From positions 2,232,001 to 2,296,000 of the forward strand of contig OZ242313.1 in assembly GCA_965208065.1 (NCBI GenBank): DNA of 64,000 bases, given 5' to 3'. Both the position numbers and the translations under genes were made by a program. Of this stretch, positions 15,577 through 25,131 are shown piece by piece. Under the pieces are notes generated by a model. That model did not search any database and had not been told where the DNA came from. It worked only from the letters and a program-made list of their open reading frames with translations. Within the stretch, counting starts at the first letter, position 1, and each line of letters opens with the position of its first letter. This DNA is from Bin103 sp002238925 (lineage in GTDB: Bacteria; Spirochaetota; Spirochaetia; SZUA-6; Bin103).

Positions 15577-17550
15577 ATGGCAAAAATTATCGGCATCGAT
15601 CTTGGTACCACCAATTCCTGCGTAGCCGTAATGGAGGGCAGCGATCCCATCGTGGTGCAGAACTCCGAGGGGCAGCGTACGACACCTTCCATTGTCGCGT
15701 TTACCGACAAGGGGCGGCTGGTCGGGCAGCCGGCAAAGAACCAGGTAGTTACCAACCCGGAGAACACCATTTATTCCATCAAGAGGTTTGTCGGGCGCCG
15801 CTTTGCGGAGGTTCCGGAAGAAATCAAGATGGTACCTTATCAGGTCGTCGATTCTGGTAACGACGTTCGCGTGGTGGCCCAGGGGAAGAATTATTCGCCA
15901 CCGGAAATCTCCGCCGCCGTGCTCCAGAAGATGAAGGAAACCGCGGAACGTTATCTCGGCGATACGGTCACCGAGGCGGTCATAACGGTTCCCGCTTACT
16001 TCAATGATTCGCAGCGTCAGGCGACCAAGGATGCGGGCAAGATTGCCGGTTTGGAGGTTAAGCGAATCGTCAATGAGCCGACCGCCGCGGCGCTCGCCTA
16101 CGGACTCAACAAGGAAGGCAAGGAAGAGCGCATCGCGGTTTACGATCTGGGCGGCGGCACGTTCGATATTTCGATCCTGGAACTGGGCGATGGCGTGTTT
16201 GAAGTGAAGTCGACGAACGGCGACACGCACCTTGGCGGCGACAACTTCGATCAGCGCGTAATCGACTGGTTGATCGACAAGTTCAAGAACGAATACGGCA
16301 TCGATCTGAGCCAGGACCGGATGGCGTTGCAGCGTCTCAAGGAAGCCGCAGAGAAGGCCAAGATCGAGCTTTCGGGAACCGAGACCACGGAGATCAATCT
16401 GCCGTTCATCACCGCCGATCAGTCCGGTCCCAAGCATCTGCAGTACAGCTTGGCGCGCTCCACGTTCGAGCAGATGATCGGCGATCTGATCGACGCCACG
16501 GCGGACCCGTGCCGGCAGGCGATGAAGGACGCCGGGGTGGATCCGGGCGAGATCGATCAGGTTGTCCTGGTAGGCGGCTCGACGCGCATACCCGCGGTTC
16601 AGAAGCTGGTCGAGGACGTATTCGGGAAGGAGCCCAACCGGGGCGTCAATCCGGACGAGGTGGTGGCAATCGGGGCGGCGATCCAGGGTGGCATCCTCGG
16701 CGGCGAAGTGAAGGATGTGCTGCTGCTCGACGTTACGCCGCTGTCGCTCGGCATCGAGACGCTCGGTGGCGTGGCGACCAAGCTGATCGAACGCAATACC
16801 ACCATTCCGACCAGAAAGAGCCAGATTTTCTCGACCGCCGCCGACCAGCAGACGGCGGTGTCGATCCACGTGCTGCAGGGCGAACGCGAGATGGCCAGCC
16901 ACAATCGCACGCTCGGCCATTTCGACCTGGTGGGGATTCCGGCGGCGCCGCGCGGCGTGCCGCAGATCGAGGTTACCTTCGACATCGATGCGAACGGAAT
17001 CGTGCACGTGTCGGCGAAGGACCTCGGTACCGGAAAAGAGCAGAAAATCCGCATTGAGTCATCGTCCGGCCTGTCGGATACCGAGATCGACAAGATGGTC
17101 AAGGAAGCCGAGTTGAACGCGGCGGAGGACAAGCTCGTCCGGGAACGCGCGGAGGTCCGCAACGAAGCGGATACGCTCGTTTACACCACCGAAAAGTCGC
17201 TGTCCGAATACGGCGACAAGCTGGCCGCGGAGGAGCGCAGTGCGGTGGAAACGGCGCTCGCCGACGTGAAGAGCTACCTGGAGGCCAACGAGCCGGAAGC
17301 TCTCGACGTGGAAGTGCTGAAGACCAAAACCGAAGCGTTGCGCCAAGCGGCCTACAAGCTGGCCGAGGAGATGTACAAGAACACCGAGGGTGGCGACTCG
17401 GACGACGGCGCGGGTGCCCAGCCGGGCGCCAACGGCGCCGCCACGGATGCCGACGGCGCCAGCGAGAATGGTCGCACCGCGGCTGCCAGCAAGGGTGAGA
17501 AGGTAGAGGACGTCGACTATGAAGTGGTTGACGACGACGACAAGAAGTAG
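15577..17550 (+). CDS. dnaK: Chaperone protein DnaK (Hsp70)
   Basis: 657 residues. The ATPase domain begins IIGIDLGTTNSCVAV and has the phosphate-2 loop YDLGGGTFDIS and the adenosine motif VLVGGSTRIPAVQ. The DVTPLSLGIETLGG linker region, the substrate-binding domain and the helical lid follow. It ends in an acidic tail, EDVDYEVVDDDDKK. The ATG at 15577 has AAGGAG at 15560-15565. It is the central ATP-driven folding chaperone, working with the adjacent grpE and dnaJ products. Confidence 0.98.
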   Translation: MAKIIGIDLGTTNSCVAVMEGSDPIVVQNSEGQRTTPSIVAFTDKGRLVGQPAKNQVVTNPENTIYSIKRFVGRRFAEVPEEIKMVPYQVVDSGNDVRVVAQGKNYSPPEISAAVLQKMKETAERYLGDTVTEAVITVPAYFNDSQRQATKDAGKIAGLEVKRIVNEPTAAALAYGLNKEGKEERIAVYDLGGGTFDISILELGDGVFEVKSTNGDTHLGGDNFDQRVIDWLIDKFKNEYGIDLSQDRMALQRLKEAAEKAKIELSGTETTEINLPFITADQSGPKHLQYSLARSTFEQMIGDLIDATADPCRQAMKDAGVDPGEIDQVVLVGGSTRIPAVQKLVEDVFGKEPNRGVNPDEVVAIGAAIQGGILGGEVKDVLLLDVTPLSLGIETLGGVATKLIERNTTIPTRKSQIFSTAADQQTAVSIHVLQGEREMASHNRTLGHFDLVGIPAAPRGVPQIEVTFDIDANGIVHVSAKDLGTGKEQKIRIESSSGLSDTEIDKMVKEAELNAAEDKLVRERAEVRNEADTLVYTTEKSLSEYGDKLAAEERSAVETALADVKSYLEANEPEALDVEVLKTKTEALRQAAYKLAEEMYKNTEGGDSDDGAGAQPGANGAATDADGASENGRTAAASKGEKVEDVDYEVVDDDDKK

Positions 17551-17581
17551 CCGGTAATCTGCGCGGCAGGGTCGGGAGCGG

Positions 17582-18706
17582 TTGGCGAAACGGGACTACT
17601 ACGAGGTGCTTGGCGTCGACAAGGGCGCCTCGCTGGATGACGTAAAGAAGGCATACCGCAAGCTCGCCATCCGTTATCATCCCGACAAGAACCCCGGCGA
17701 CCAGGCGTCCGAGGAGAACTTCAAGGAGGCCACCGAGGCCTACGACGTCCTGTCGAACCCGCAAAAGCGGCAGACCTACGATCAGTTCGGGTTCGCCGGC
17801 GTGGACGGCATGGGCGGCGGCAGGCCGCAGGACTTCTCGCACGTATTCCGCGACTTCGAGGACATACTCGGCGATTTCGGCGGCGGCATATTCGACTCGC
17901 TGTTTGGCGGTGGAAGGCGCCGTCCGGGAGGGCCGCGCGCGGCCGTGCGCGGCGATGACCTGCGCTACGACCTGGAAGTGTCGTTCTCCGACGCCGTGTA
18001 TGGCACGGAAGCCGAAATCTCGTTTGCCCGCAACGAAGGCTGCGATGCGTGCCACGGCAGCGGGGCATCCGGCGGTGCGCGGCGCAAGATCTGCCCGACC
18101 TGCGCCGGCAACGGACAGGTGCGGCGCAGTTCCGGATTCTTTTCCATCGCCTCCACCTGTCCCGAGTGCGGCGGCGAGGGCGACATCGTCGAGAATCCCT
18201 GTCCGCAGTGCCGCGGCACCGGCCGAGAGCGGCGCAACAAGCGGCTCAAGATTACCATCCCGGCCGGAATCGAGCCCGGCAAGCGCATCCAGGTACCCGG
18301 CCATGGCGACGGTGCCTCCGGCAACCGCCCGCCGGGCGATCTGTACGTCTACATCCACATACGAGAGCACGAATTCTTCGAGCGCCACGGCAACGACCTG
18401 TACTGCGTGATCAGAGTGGGTATGGTGCAGGCCGCTCTCGGCGGAGAGATCGTGGTTCCCACGCTCGATGATCGCAAGGTTCGCGTCAAGGTTCCCGCCG
18501 GCACCCAAAACGGCAAGATGCTGCGCCTGCGCAACGAGGGTGTTCCGTTCCGCGGCGAGCGCCACCGCGGCAATCTCTATATCCGGGTCCTGGTCAAGGT
18601 GCCCGAGCGGGTGCCGGCGCGGGCGCGCGGCCTGCTTGAAGAGTTTGGTCGCATCGTGACGGACGACGACAACCCGCAACCTGTTCCGCTCGCCGAACTC
18701 AAGTAG
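17582..18706 (+). CDS. dnaJ: Chaperone protein DnaJ (Hsp40)
   Basis: 374 residues. The J domain (residues 1-70) has the HPD triad in RYHPDKNPG. A Gly/Phe-rich region follows. Four zinc-finger repeats CDACHGSG, CPTCAGNG, CPECGGEG and CPQCRGTG (about 147-215) and the C-terminal substrate-binding domains make this a type I DnaJ. It starts at TTG 17582, with a weak GGGAG site. It stimulates DnaK ATPase and delivers substrates. Confidence 0.96.
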   Translation: MAKRDYYEVLGVDKGASLDDVKKAYRKLAIRYHPDKNPGDQASEENFKEATEAYDVLSNPQKRQTYDQFGFAGVDGMGGGRPQDFSHVFRDFEDILGDFGGGIFDSLFGGGRRRPGGPRAAVRGDDLRYDLEVSFSDAVYGTEAEISFARNEGCDACHGSGASGGARRKICPTCAGNGQVRRSSGFFSIASTCPECGGEGDIVENPCPQCRGTGRERRNKRLKITIPAGIEPGKRIQVPGHGDGASGNRPPGDLYVYIHIREHEFFERHGNDLYCVIRVGMVQAALGGEIVVPTLDDRKVRVKVPAGTQNGKMLRLRNEGVPFRGERHRGNLYIRVLVKVPERVPARARGLLEEFGRIVTDDDNPQPVPLAELK

Positions 18707-18711
18707 CATCG

Positions 18712-20019
18712 ATGTCCGCCGCGGCCGTGTTCGTGGTGCAGGGGGCAGTCGCCGGGTTGCTCGCCGCGCAGGTCGCGCTCGCGGCCGTGCGGGTTCGAAA
18801 CGCGCCGCGGCGGGCAGAGGCCGTCTGGTTCACGCTCATGCTCGGCGCAATGCTCGCGTTGGCGGTGACAGGCGGCGAGGGCCCCGGGGGTTTGTTCGCC
18901 ACGGCAGGTGTGGCATGGGCCGCCGGCGCTTGCCTGGCGGCCGGCGATGGCGAGGTGCCGCCGCCGTGGTGGCATGCCGTGGCGGGGGTGGTCGCAGCCG
19001 GCATCGTTGCCGGTGCGTGGGCCGGCTGGTGGGGTACCCGGTTGTGGCTGGCGCCGGCTGCGGGAGTTGCCGCCCTGTTTGCGTTGGCGCTGCGCCGGTT
19101 GGGTGCCCGGTCGCCGGCGGCCGCAGGACGGCGCAGCCGTTTCCCGTGCGCATTCGGACTGCTGCCAGTGGCGGGCTCGCTGGCCGACCAGGTCGTGCAG
19201 CTGGCCGGTCGCGCCCCGCTCGAGTTGGCGTTGCCCGGTGCCGGCGCAGCGGCGATCGGGTGCGGCTATTTCCTAGCCCAGCGAGACTTTCTGCGCGCGC
19301 CGGAGGATGGCTTGCTGCAGCACCGGTTGGCGGTCGCGGGCTATCTTACCGCCGGCGTCGCACATGAGTTCAAGAACATCCTCGGCCACATCAAGACTAC
19401 CGCCGAGTGGGGTGCCGGTGGCGGCGACGCGCGGCGTGCGCTGCAGCTCATTCGCAGTCACGTCGGCGCTGGCGTCAGCGGCGTGAACGAGATGCTGACC
19501 ACAACGCTCCGGGATGGCCCGGAAGCACGCTCGAACGTGTCGGTGCTGAGCGAAATCAACAAGATCCTGGGAGTCGTGGCGTCGACGCTGCAGACAGCGC
19601 GGGTCGCCATTCGGTTGCAGGTGCCGGCAGAGTTGACCGTGGTTACCCGCAGGCGCGAGTTGATGCTGGCTCTGCTGAACCTGATTCAGAACGCCGGACA
19701 GGCGGCCGCCGAGCACAATTCCGCGGGCGGTGTGGTGACGGTGACCGGCCGAGCGGATGGCGAGAGTTGCATCCTGGAAGTGACCGACGCCGCCGGCGGT
19801 GTCGCCCCGGCGGTCGCCGGCAGGTTGTTCGAGCGGGGCAACGGAACCGGATCGGGATCCGGGCTCGGACTCCACCTGGCGCGCCGCCTGGTGGAGCGCA
19901 ACGGCGGCTGTCTTACCTACCGCCCGATTCCCGGTGGCAGCAGCTTCCGCATCGCCTTGCCCGTCGACGCGGCGCACCGCGGCGGTGCGGAGCGGGGAGG
20001 GTCGCATCCTGGACCGTAA
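18712..20019 (+). CDS. Sensor histidine kinase with multi-helix membrane N-terminus
   Basis: 435 residues. The first ~190 contain about six hydrophobic segments and no recognisable PAS or HAMP domain. A DHp domain carries the phospho-acceptor His in GVAHEFKNILGHI (about residue 222). An HATPase domain has the N box NLIQNAGQAA, a divergent G1 box (TDAAGGVAP) and a G2 box, GSGSGLGLHLARR. No response regulator is adjacent. It starts 5 bp after dnaJ and overlaps the next gene, so it is probably transcribed with the heat-shock genes. The signal sensed is unknown. Confidence 0.85.
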   Translation: MSAAAVFVVQGAVAGLLAAQVALAAVRVRNAPRRAEAVWFTLMLGAMLALAVTGGEGPGGLFATAGVAWAAGACLAAGDGEVPPPWWHAVAGVVAAGIVAGAWAGWWGTRLWLAPAAGVAALFALALRRLGARSPAAAGRRSRFPCAFGLLPVAGSLADQVVQLAGRAPLELALPGAGAAAIGCGYFLAQRDFLRAPEDGLLQHRLAVAGYLTAGVAHEFKNILGHIKTTAEWGAGGGDARRALQLIRSHVGAGVSGVNEMLTTTLRDGPEARSNVSVLSEINKILGVVASTLQTARVAIRLQVPAELTVVTRRRELMLALLNLIQNAGQAAAEHNSAGGVVTVTGRADGESCILEVTDAAGGVAPAVAGRLFERGNGTGSGSGLGLHLARRLVERNGGCLTYRPIPGGSSFRIALPVDAAHRGGAERGGSHPGP

Positions 20020-20893
20020 GCAGGGCCGGACGGATCGGGCGACCGAGTTGTTTGACGACCAGGGGCGCAGTCGCGGGTTCTACTCGCCGCACAACCGGCT
20101 CAATGAGCTGACCGGCAAGGAGTGGCTGTACTGGACGCGATCGGTGATCCACCGTCCCTATCCGCCCAACTGCCAGCATGCCCTGCGCCGTGCGCACGGC
20201 GGCCAGAAACCGCCCGACCTGTGCGCCGACCTGATCCGCGTGTTTACCAAGAGCGATGCGCTGGTATTGGATCCCTTCATGGGAGTCGGCGGGACGCTGC
20301 TTGGCGCGGCACGCGCGGGGCGGCGCGCATTCGGCATCGAGCTTAACCCGCGCTGGATCGAGATCTACCGGGAGGTGTGCCGCCGTGAGGGCCTCACCGC
20401 GTTCCCGGCGCGGGTGGGTGATGCGGCCGCGTTGCTGAGCGAGGTCAGCGGGCCGTTCGACCTGGTGCTTACCGACGTGCCCTACTGGAACATGGACGTG
20501 GCTCCCCGTTCGAAGGGCAGTTACAAGCGCGTGGGGTCGCCGGCGCGCCCGGCCGCGCCGGCGCGGCTCGCCCGGTTCGGCGCCGCCTCCGACTACGCCG
20601 ACAAGACGGCTTGGTTGGACGCCATGCAACGGGTGTTCCGGTTGGCCTGCGAACGGCTCAAGCCCGGTGGACACCTGCTTTCGTTCATCGGCGACATGTA
20701 CATGGGCGGCGTTTACCACCCGCTGTCGGCGGAACTGGGGTCGATGCTCAGCGGTATCGAGCCGCTCGTCTGGCAGGCGAACGTGATCTGGTATGACGTC
20801 TCCAAGAAGTTGCACATCTACGGCTACCGCTATCGATACATCCCGTCCATGGTGCATCAGAACGTGCTGGTATTCCGCAAGGCGGACACATGA
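19985..20893 (+). CDS. DNA methyltransferase (amino-methylating type), orphan
   Basis: About 300 residues. A motif-X-like segment (HGGQKPPDLCADLIRVF) precedes motif I (LDPFMGVGGTLLGAARAG), then GIELNPRW and motif IV, LTDVPYWN. This reads D-V-P-Y rather than the usual D/N/S-P-P-Y. The X-I-IV order and fold fit an N6-adenine or N4-cytosine DNA methyltransferase. No restriction gene is adjacent. Start uncertain: GTG 19985 overlaps the kinase gene by 35 bp; a CTG at 20009 has the best-placed ribosome site (GGGGAGGG, 19994-20001); TTG 20048 is also possible. An RNA substrate cannot be excluded. Confidence 0.65.
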   Translation: MRSGEGRILDRKQGRTDRATELFDDQGRSRGFYSPHNRLNELTGKEWLYWTRSVIHRPYPPNCQHALRRAHGGQKPPDLCADLIRVFTKSDALVLDPFMGVGGTLLGAARAGRRAFGIELNPRWIEIYREVCRREGLTAFPARVGDAAALLSEVSGPFDLVLTDVPYWNMDVAPRSKGSYKRVGSPARPAAPARLARFGAASDYADKTAWLDAMQRVFRLACERLKPGGHLLSFIGDMYMGGVYHPLSAELGSMLSGIEPLVWQANVIWYDVSKKLHIYGYRYRYIPSMVHQNVLVFRKADT

Positions 20894-21720
20894 TCGTCTA
20901 CGGGGTACATCCGATCGCGGAACTGCTCGGGGGCGCCGCCGCCGGCGAAGCTGGCAGTCCGCCGGCGGCGAAGTTGCTGGTGGCGCGGGACAACGCCGCC
21001 GTGCGCCGCCTGCGCCGGCAGGCCGCGGCGCTGGGAATCCCGGTGCAGGCGGTGACCGCGGCGGAACTGGCGCGGCGCTGTGGCAGCGATGCGCATCGCG
21101 GCGTGGCGTTGGTGAGTGCCCCGGTGCCCGCTCGATCGGCGCAGCGTGCACCCGGTTCCGTCCGTTCGCCGGCGAAGGGTGGCCGGCGCGCGCCGGCACA
21201 GCGCCGCGGCGCCGAGCCGTCTCCGCTGCGCGCCGCGCTGGCCGGCCTGGCGCGGCGGCCGGCGGCGCTGGTGGTGGTGGCGGACGGCATAACCGATCCC
21301 GCCAACCTGGGCAGCATGACGCGCAGCGCCGAGCAGTTCGGCGCCGACCTGTTGGTTGTGCCGCGGCGGCGGGCGGCACGCTTCGACGATACGGTGATGC
21401 GGATGTCAGCGGGAGCGGCGGCGCATGTGGCAACCGCCGCGGTACCCAACGTGACGGCTGCCCTGGAGCAGCTCAAGGGCACCGGCTTCTGGATCTACGG
21501 GGCCGACCTCGGCGGCGAGCCGCTCCACGAGGTGCGGTTTGCCGAGCGCACGGCGCTGGTCCTGGGATCGGAGGGTGGCGGGCTGCACGAGCTGGTACGC
21601 CGCCGCTGTGATCACCTGGTCCGAATTCCCACGACCGGGAAACTGGACTCCTTGAATGTCGCCGTGGCGGCGGCGATCCTGATGTACGAGGCCGCACGGC
21701 AACGGCAGAGCCGAACCTGA
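20890..21720 (+). CDS. rlmB: SpoU/TrmH-family 23S rRNA 2'-O-methyltransferase, RlmB-like
   Basis: 276 residues. An N-terminal substrate-binding domain begins IVYGVHPIAELL. An Arg/Ala-rich linker is followed by the knotted SPOUT domain with motif 1 DPANLGSMTRSAEQFG, motif 2 LVLGSEGGGL and motif 3 IPTTGKLDSLNVAVAAAILMYEA. RlmB methylates a conserved guanosine of 23S rRNA; other TrmH members act on tRNA, so the target is inferred. It overlaps the DNA methyltransferase gene by 4 bp (ATGA). Confidence 0.85.
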   Translation: MIVYGVHPIAELLGGAAAGEAGSPPAAKLLVARDNAAVRRLRRQAAALGIPVQAVTAAELARRCGSDAHRGVALVSAPVPARSAQRAPGSVRSPAKGGRRAPAQRRGAEPSPLRAALAGLARRPAALVVVADGITDPANLGSMTRSAEQFGADLLVVPRRRAARFDDTVMRMSAGAAAHVATAAVPNVTAALEQLKGTGFWIYGADLGGEPLHEVRFAERTALVLGSEGGGLHELVRRRCDHLVRIPTTGKLDSLNVAVAAAILMYEAARQRQSRT

Positions 21721-21741
21721 TGCACGAGACCTGATACACTG

Positions 21742-23010
21742 TCATGAATTGCGCGGCGGCGCAGCGTTGAACAGGTGTGCGCCGATATCGGTGCGCCACC
21801 AGCCTCCGGGGAAGCGCACCTGCTCCAGCAGCGCGTAAGCGTTGGTGCGCGCGCTCGCCAGGTCGCTGCCAAGCCCAGTTGCGGAAAAGCAGCGCCCGCC
21901 GCCGGTGTACACGTGGTCCCCGGTGCGCTTGGTGCTGGCGTGGAACACCTCGCCGCGCGGGTCTCCCGACGGCGGCAGCGAGGCCACCCGCAGGCCGCTC
22001 CGGTACCCGGCCGGGTAGCCGTCGGCGGCGGCTACCACGGTCACGGCGGTCTGATCGTGCCAGCGGAGCGGAGCTTGCGCCAGGTTGCCGTTGGCCGCCG
22101 CCCACAGCAGTTCGGCCAAGTCGGTCGCCAGCAGCGGTATTAGCACCTGCGTTTCCGGATCGCCGAAGCGCACGTTGAACTCCAGCACGCGCGGGCCGTG
22201 TTCGGTGACCATGATCCCGATGAACAACACGCCGCGGTAGAGCAGCCCTTCGGCGCGCAGACCGCGGATGGTCGGTTGCACGATTTGCGCGTCGATCGTC
22301 GCGGCCAGCGCAGCGTCGACCCAGGGTACCGGACACACCGCTCCCATCCCGCCGGTGTTGGCGCCGGCATTGCCATCGCCGGACTTCTTGTAGTCGCTGC
22401 AGATCGGCAGCATGGTGGCGCGGCTGCCGTCCATCAGCAGGAACAGCGACAGCTCGAAACCGTGCAGGTATTGTTCGGCGAGCACCGGCCCGCTGGCCAG
22501 TGCGGCGGTGCCAAAGCGGAGCAGCGCCTCGCGATCGTCCGACTCCAGGACGCCCTTGCCCTGCGCGAGGCCGTCCATCTTCAACACCAGGGGGCCGGCA
22601 TGGTCGGCCAGCAGCCGTTGCAGCGCGGCGCGGTCATGCACCTCGCTGGCGTGCGCCGCCGGAATCTGGTGGCGCAGCAAGAATGCCTTGCAGAACGCCT
22701 TGCTCGACTCCAGCCGGGCCGCGTGCGCCGATGGACCCACTACCGCCACGCCGTCGTCGCGCAGGAGGTCGGCGGCGCCGGCCGCCAGGGCGTCTTCGGG
22801 ACCGATCACCGCCAGGTCGACGGCGTGGCGCCGTGCCGCATCGCGCACGCATGCCGGGTCGCTGGACGAGACCCGCGGAAGATTGCGCCCGAGGTCTGCG
22901 GTAGCGGCATTGCCGGGCGCAACCAACACCTCCTCGACCCGCGAACTGGCCGCCAGCTTCCAGGCCAAGGCGTGTTCGCGGGCGCCGCTGCCAACTACCA
23001 ATACGCGCAT
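21742..23010 (-). CDS. purD: Phosphoribosylamine-glycine ligase
   Basis: 422 residues, the normal PurD length. The N-terminus is MRVLVVGSGAREHALAWKL. ATP-grasp motifs include VLKMDGLAQGKGV and SGDGNAGANTGGMGAVCPVPW, and the metal-binding region VLEFNVRFGDPETQVLIP is present. PurD makes glycinamide ribonucleotide in purine synthesis. It stands alone, convergent with rlmB (21 bp apart) and divergent from the M23 peptidase; no other pur gene is nearby. Confidence 0.96.
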   Translation of the reverse strand: MRVLVVGSGAREHALAWKLAASSRVEEVLVAPGNAATADLGRNLPRVSSSDPACVRDAARRHAVDLAVIGPEDALAAGAADLLRDDGVAVVGPSAHAARLESSKAFCKAFLLRHQIPAAHASEVHDRAALQRLLADHAGPLVLKMDGLAQGKGVLESDDREALLRFGTAALASGPVLAEQYLHGFELSLFLLMDGSRATMLPICSDYKKSGDGNAGANTGGMGAVCPVPWVDAALAATIDAQIVQPTIRGLRAEGLLYRGVLFIGIMVTEHGPRVLEFNVRFGDPETQVLIPLLATDLAELLWAAANGNLAQAPLRWHDQTAVTVVAAADGYPAGYRSGLRVASLPPSGDPRGEVFHASTKRTGDHVYTGGGRCFSATGLGSDLASARTNAYALLEQVRFPGGWWRTDIGAHLFNAAPPRNS

Positions 23011-23178
23011 TGGATTGCTTATGCCGTGCCGGCTTGTTCGGCCGGCGTGCAGATGGTAGTGTCTTGTCGGTTACGGAGAATCAGGGCCACCACGGGCATG
23101 GATGTCGATTAGTCGCATGAAAACAGAGGTACCGAAGCGCGGTGCATCCCGCATCCCGCCGCGCGGGGCCGAGTTGCG

Positions 23179-24318
23179 ATGCGCGACGCTCAACGTAGCG
23201 TCCTGCCACGCGGGCGTCAACACGGGCCGGTGAGCGAACGCACCCCAGCTCGTTCGGGAGATGCGCGCACGGCGCTCTCCTCCGCGGATCGAATCAAGAA
23301 TTCGGAACGGCGAGCCCTGGCCGGAACGCGGCGGCTGGCGGCCCGGCTGTTCCGTCCGGTAATCGACCTGGGGCACCACGGCGCGCGGATCGGACGGCAG
23401 AAACTCACCATCATGATCGTTCCGCATTCGCAGCGGAAGGTCGTGAACCTGCAGTTCTCGGTCTTCGGCCTGGCATTCGTATGCGTACTACTGGCGACCC
23501 TGCTGGTGGTGTCGGTTTCCCTCTCTACCGGTTTCACGCGGACGCACGAGCGATTCCTGGATGCGAGCCGCGCGCTGGCGGCGAGCGAGACGACGGTCGA
23601 GAGCATGACCGACGAGGTAAAGGAGCTGCAGCGCGTGGTGATCCAGTTCCGTCAGTCGCTGGAGCGAGTGCTGGGTGTGGTGGGCACCGAGAACGCGCGC
23701 GGCTACCTGACCACGGGCGTTGGCGGCGACCTTGCATCGTTCGTGAGCGAGTCGCTGGTAATTGCCAGCGACGTGCGCAGCCTGACCGAGTTGCGCAGCT
23801 TGCGCACCTACCTGGAGGCGTCCCTTGGACCGCTTCAGGAAATCGAAAACGCCCTGCTGGCGCAGCGCGAGCTGCTGGTGGACATTCCCAGCCTGTGGCC
23901 GGTGTCAGCCGGCAAGGGCTACATCACCACGGATTTCGGTCCTGCCATCCATCCCTTCAACCGCCGCTGGTATATCCACAAGGGTATCGACATCGCCTGG
24001 CTGCGCGGCACCGAGATCGTCGCCACTGCCAACGGCCGAGTTCAGCGGGTAGGTTACGAACCGTACAACCTCGGCCACTTCGTTATCGTCAAGCACAAGT
24101 ATGGGTTCGCCACCGTGTACGGGCATTTGAACCGGCGGCCGCTGGTCAAGCCGGGGCAGCAGGTGGAGCACGGCGAGGTGCTCGGATACCTCGGCAGCAC
24201 GGGACTCTCCACTGGCCCGCACGTGCACTACGAAGTGTGGATCGCGGAGCAGGTGGTAAATCCGCGCCAGTTCCTGTCAATCGTCAACAGCTCACGGCGC
24301 GGCGCCGCGCCGCGCTGA
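23179..24318 (+). CDS. M23-family (LytM) membrane-anchored endopeptidase
   Basis: 379 residues. A basic cytoplasmic N-terminus precedes one membrane helix (about residues 95-118, FGLAFVCVLLATLLVVSVSL). A periplasmic coiled coil follows, then a C-terminal LytM domain with zinc ligands in HKGIDIAW (HxxxD) and HVHYEV (HxH). These enzymes cut peptidoglycan cross-bridges or activate amidases during division and growth. All ligands are present, so it should be active. ATG 23179 is taken as start; GTG 23230 is an alternative. The 3' end overlaps plsC by 27 bp, convergent. Confidence 0.88.
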   Translation: MRDAQRSVLPRGRQHGPVSERTPARSGDARTALSSADRIKNSERRALAGTRRLAARLFRPVIDLGHHGARIGRQKLTIMIVPHSQRKVVNLQFSVFGLAFVCVLLATLLVVSVSLSTGFTRTHERFLDASRALAASETTVESMTDEVKELQRVVIQFRQSLERVLGVVGTENARGYLTTGVGGDLASFVSESLVIASDVRSLTELRSLRTYLEASLGPLQEIENALLAQRELLVDIPSLWPVSAGKGYITTDFGPAIHPFNRRWYIHKGIDIAWLRGTEIVATANGRVQRVGYEPYNLGHFVIVKHKYGFATVYGHLNRRPLVKPGQQVEHGEVLGYLGSTGLSTGPHVHYEVWIAEQVVNPRQFLSIVNSSRRGAAPR

Positions 24319-25119
24319 CCCGGCCGGCGCCTGCCAGGCATCGACCTGCCGCGCAATGATCCGGTGCGCGTCATCGAGCACCGCTGCCACCGCGTGCCGA
24401 TCGGTGGCGGGAGGATAGATTGCCAACACTTTGACCCGGTAGTGGATTCCCGACAGGTTGCCGAACGCGCCGAGCCGGGAGATCGCGGTGCCGCCGTCGA
24501 GCGCCACCGCCACGATCGGCAGGCCGGTCTGTTCGGCCATGACCCGGGTGCCGGCGCGGTAGAAGCGAGCCACGGTGCCGTTCCGTGACCGGGTGCCCTC
24601 CGGAAACACGGCAATGCTGCACGGTGGATAGGGCGAGTCCGGGTCGGGGCGCCGGTCGAGTTGCGCCAGCCGGATCAGCGCCCGGCGAGTGGGACGGAAC
24701 GGGCCGCGGCGGTTGATTGCCGCATGCTCGCCGTAGCGCAGGCACTTGGACAGCGTCGGGATGCCGCGAAACAGCGAGCGCTTGGCGATGAACTTGGGCG
24801 GATGGTCCGGGAAAGCCGCTACCAGCATCGGGATGTCGGCCAGGCTCTGGTGGTTGCTGAGCAGGATGAAGCGCCGCGGCAGCGGGCCGGCGGCGCCGGT
24901 CGCCGCCGTGTAGCGCAGGCCGCAGAAGCGGTGTACGGTGGCGATCATGCGGCGGCCCTGCACGGTCATGAATCGTTCCACCACCTGCCGCCGCCGGCGG
25001 CGCCAGCTCATGGTAGCCAGGATGCGCAACTCGCTGAACAGGAAGATCGCCACCAGGTAGATCAGGGCGGCGGCAAGGCCGCCCGGTACCGGTCCACTGA
25101 AGCGGCGTGACCGACGCAT
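24292..25119 (-). CDS. plsC: 1-acyl-sn-glycerol-3-phosphate acyltransferase, PlsC family
   Basis: 275 residues. An N-terminal membrane helix (about residues 12-30) precedes an acyltransferase domain with NHQSLADIP (catalytic His and Asp, near residue 88) and FPEGTRSRNG (glycerol-phosphate binding). PlsC-type enzymes make phosphatidate at the inner membrane. It is the last gene of a minus-strand run in which the five upstream genes concern sugar acids and phosphatases, so its place there may be incidental. Confidence 0.85.
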   Translation of the reverse strand: MRRSRRFSGPVPGGLAAALIYLVAIFLFSELRILATMSWRRRRRQVVERFMTVQGRRMIATVHRFCGLRYTAATGAAGPLPRRFILLSNHQSLADIPMLVAAFPDHPPKFIAKRSLFRGIPTLSKCLRYGEHAAINRRGPFRPTRRALIRLAQLDRRPDPDSPYPPCSIAVFPEGTRSRNGTVARFYRAGTRVMAEQTGLPIVAVALDGGTAISRLGAFGNLSGIHYRVKVLAIYPPATDRHAVAAVLDDAHRIIARQVDAWQAPAGSARRGAAP

Positions 25120-25131
25120 GAGGCGCTGCCG

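Noticed and set aside
24296..24311. 16-bp GC palindrome at the M23/plsC convergent overlap
   Set aside because: Made only of GGCGC/GCGCC, common by chance at this base composition, and inside coding sequence; not enough to call a terminator.
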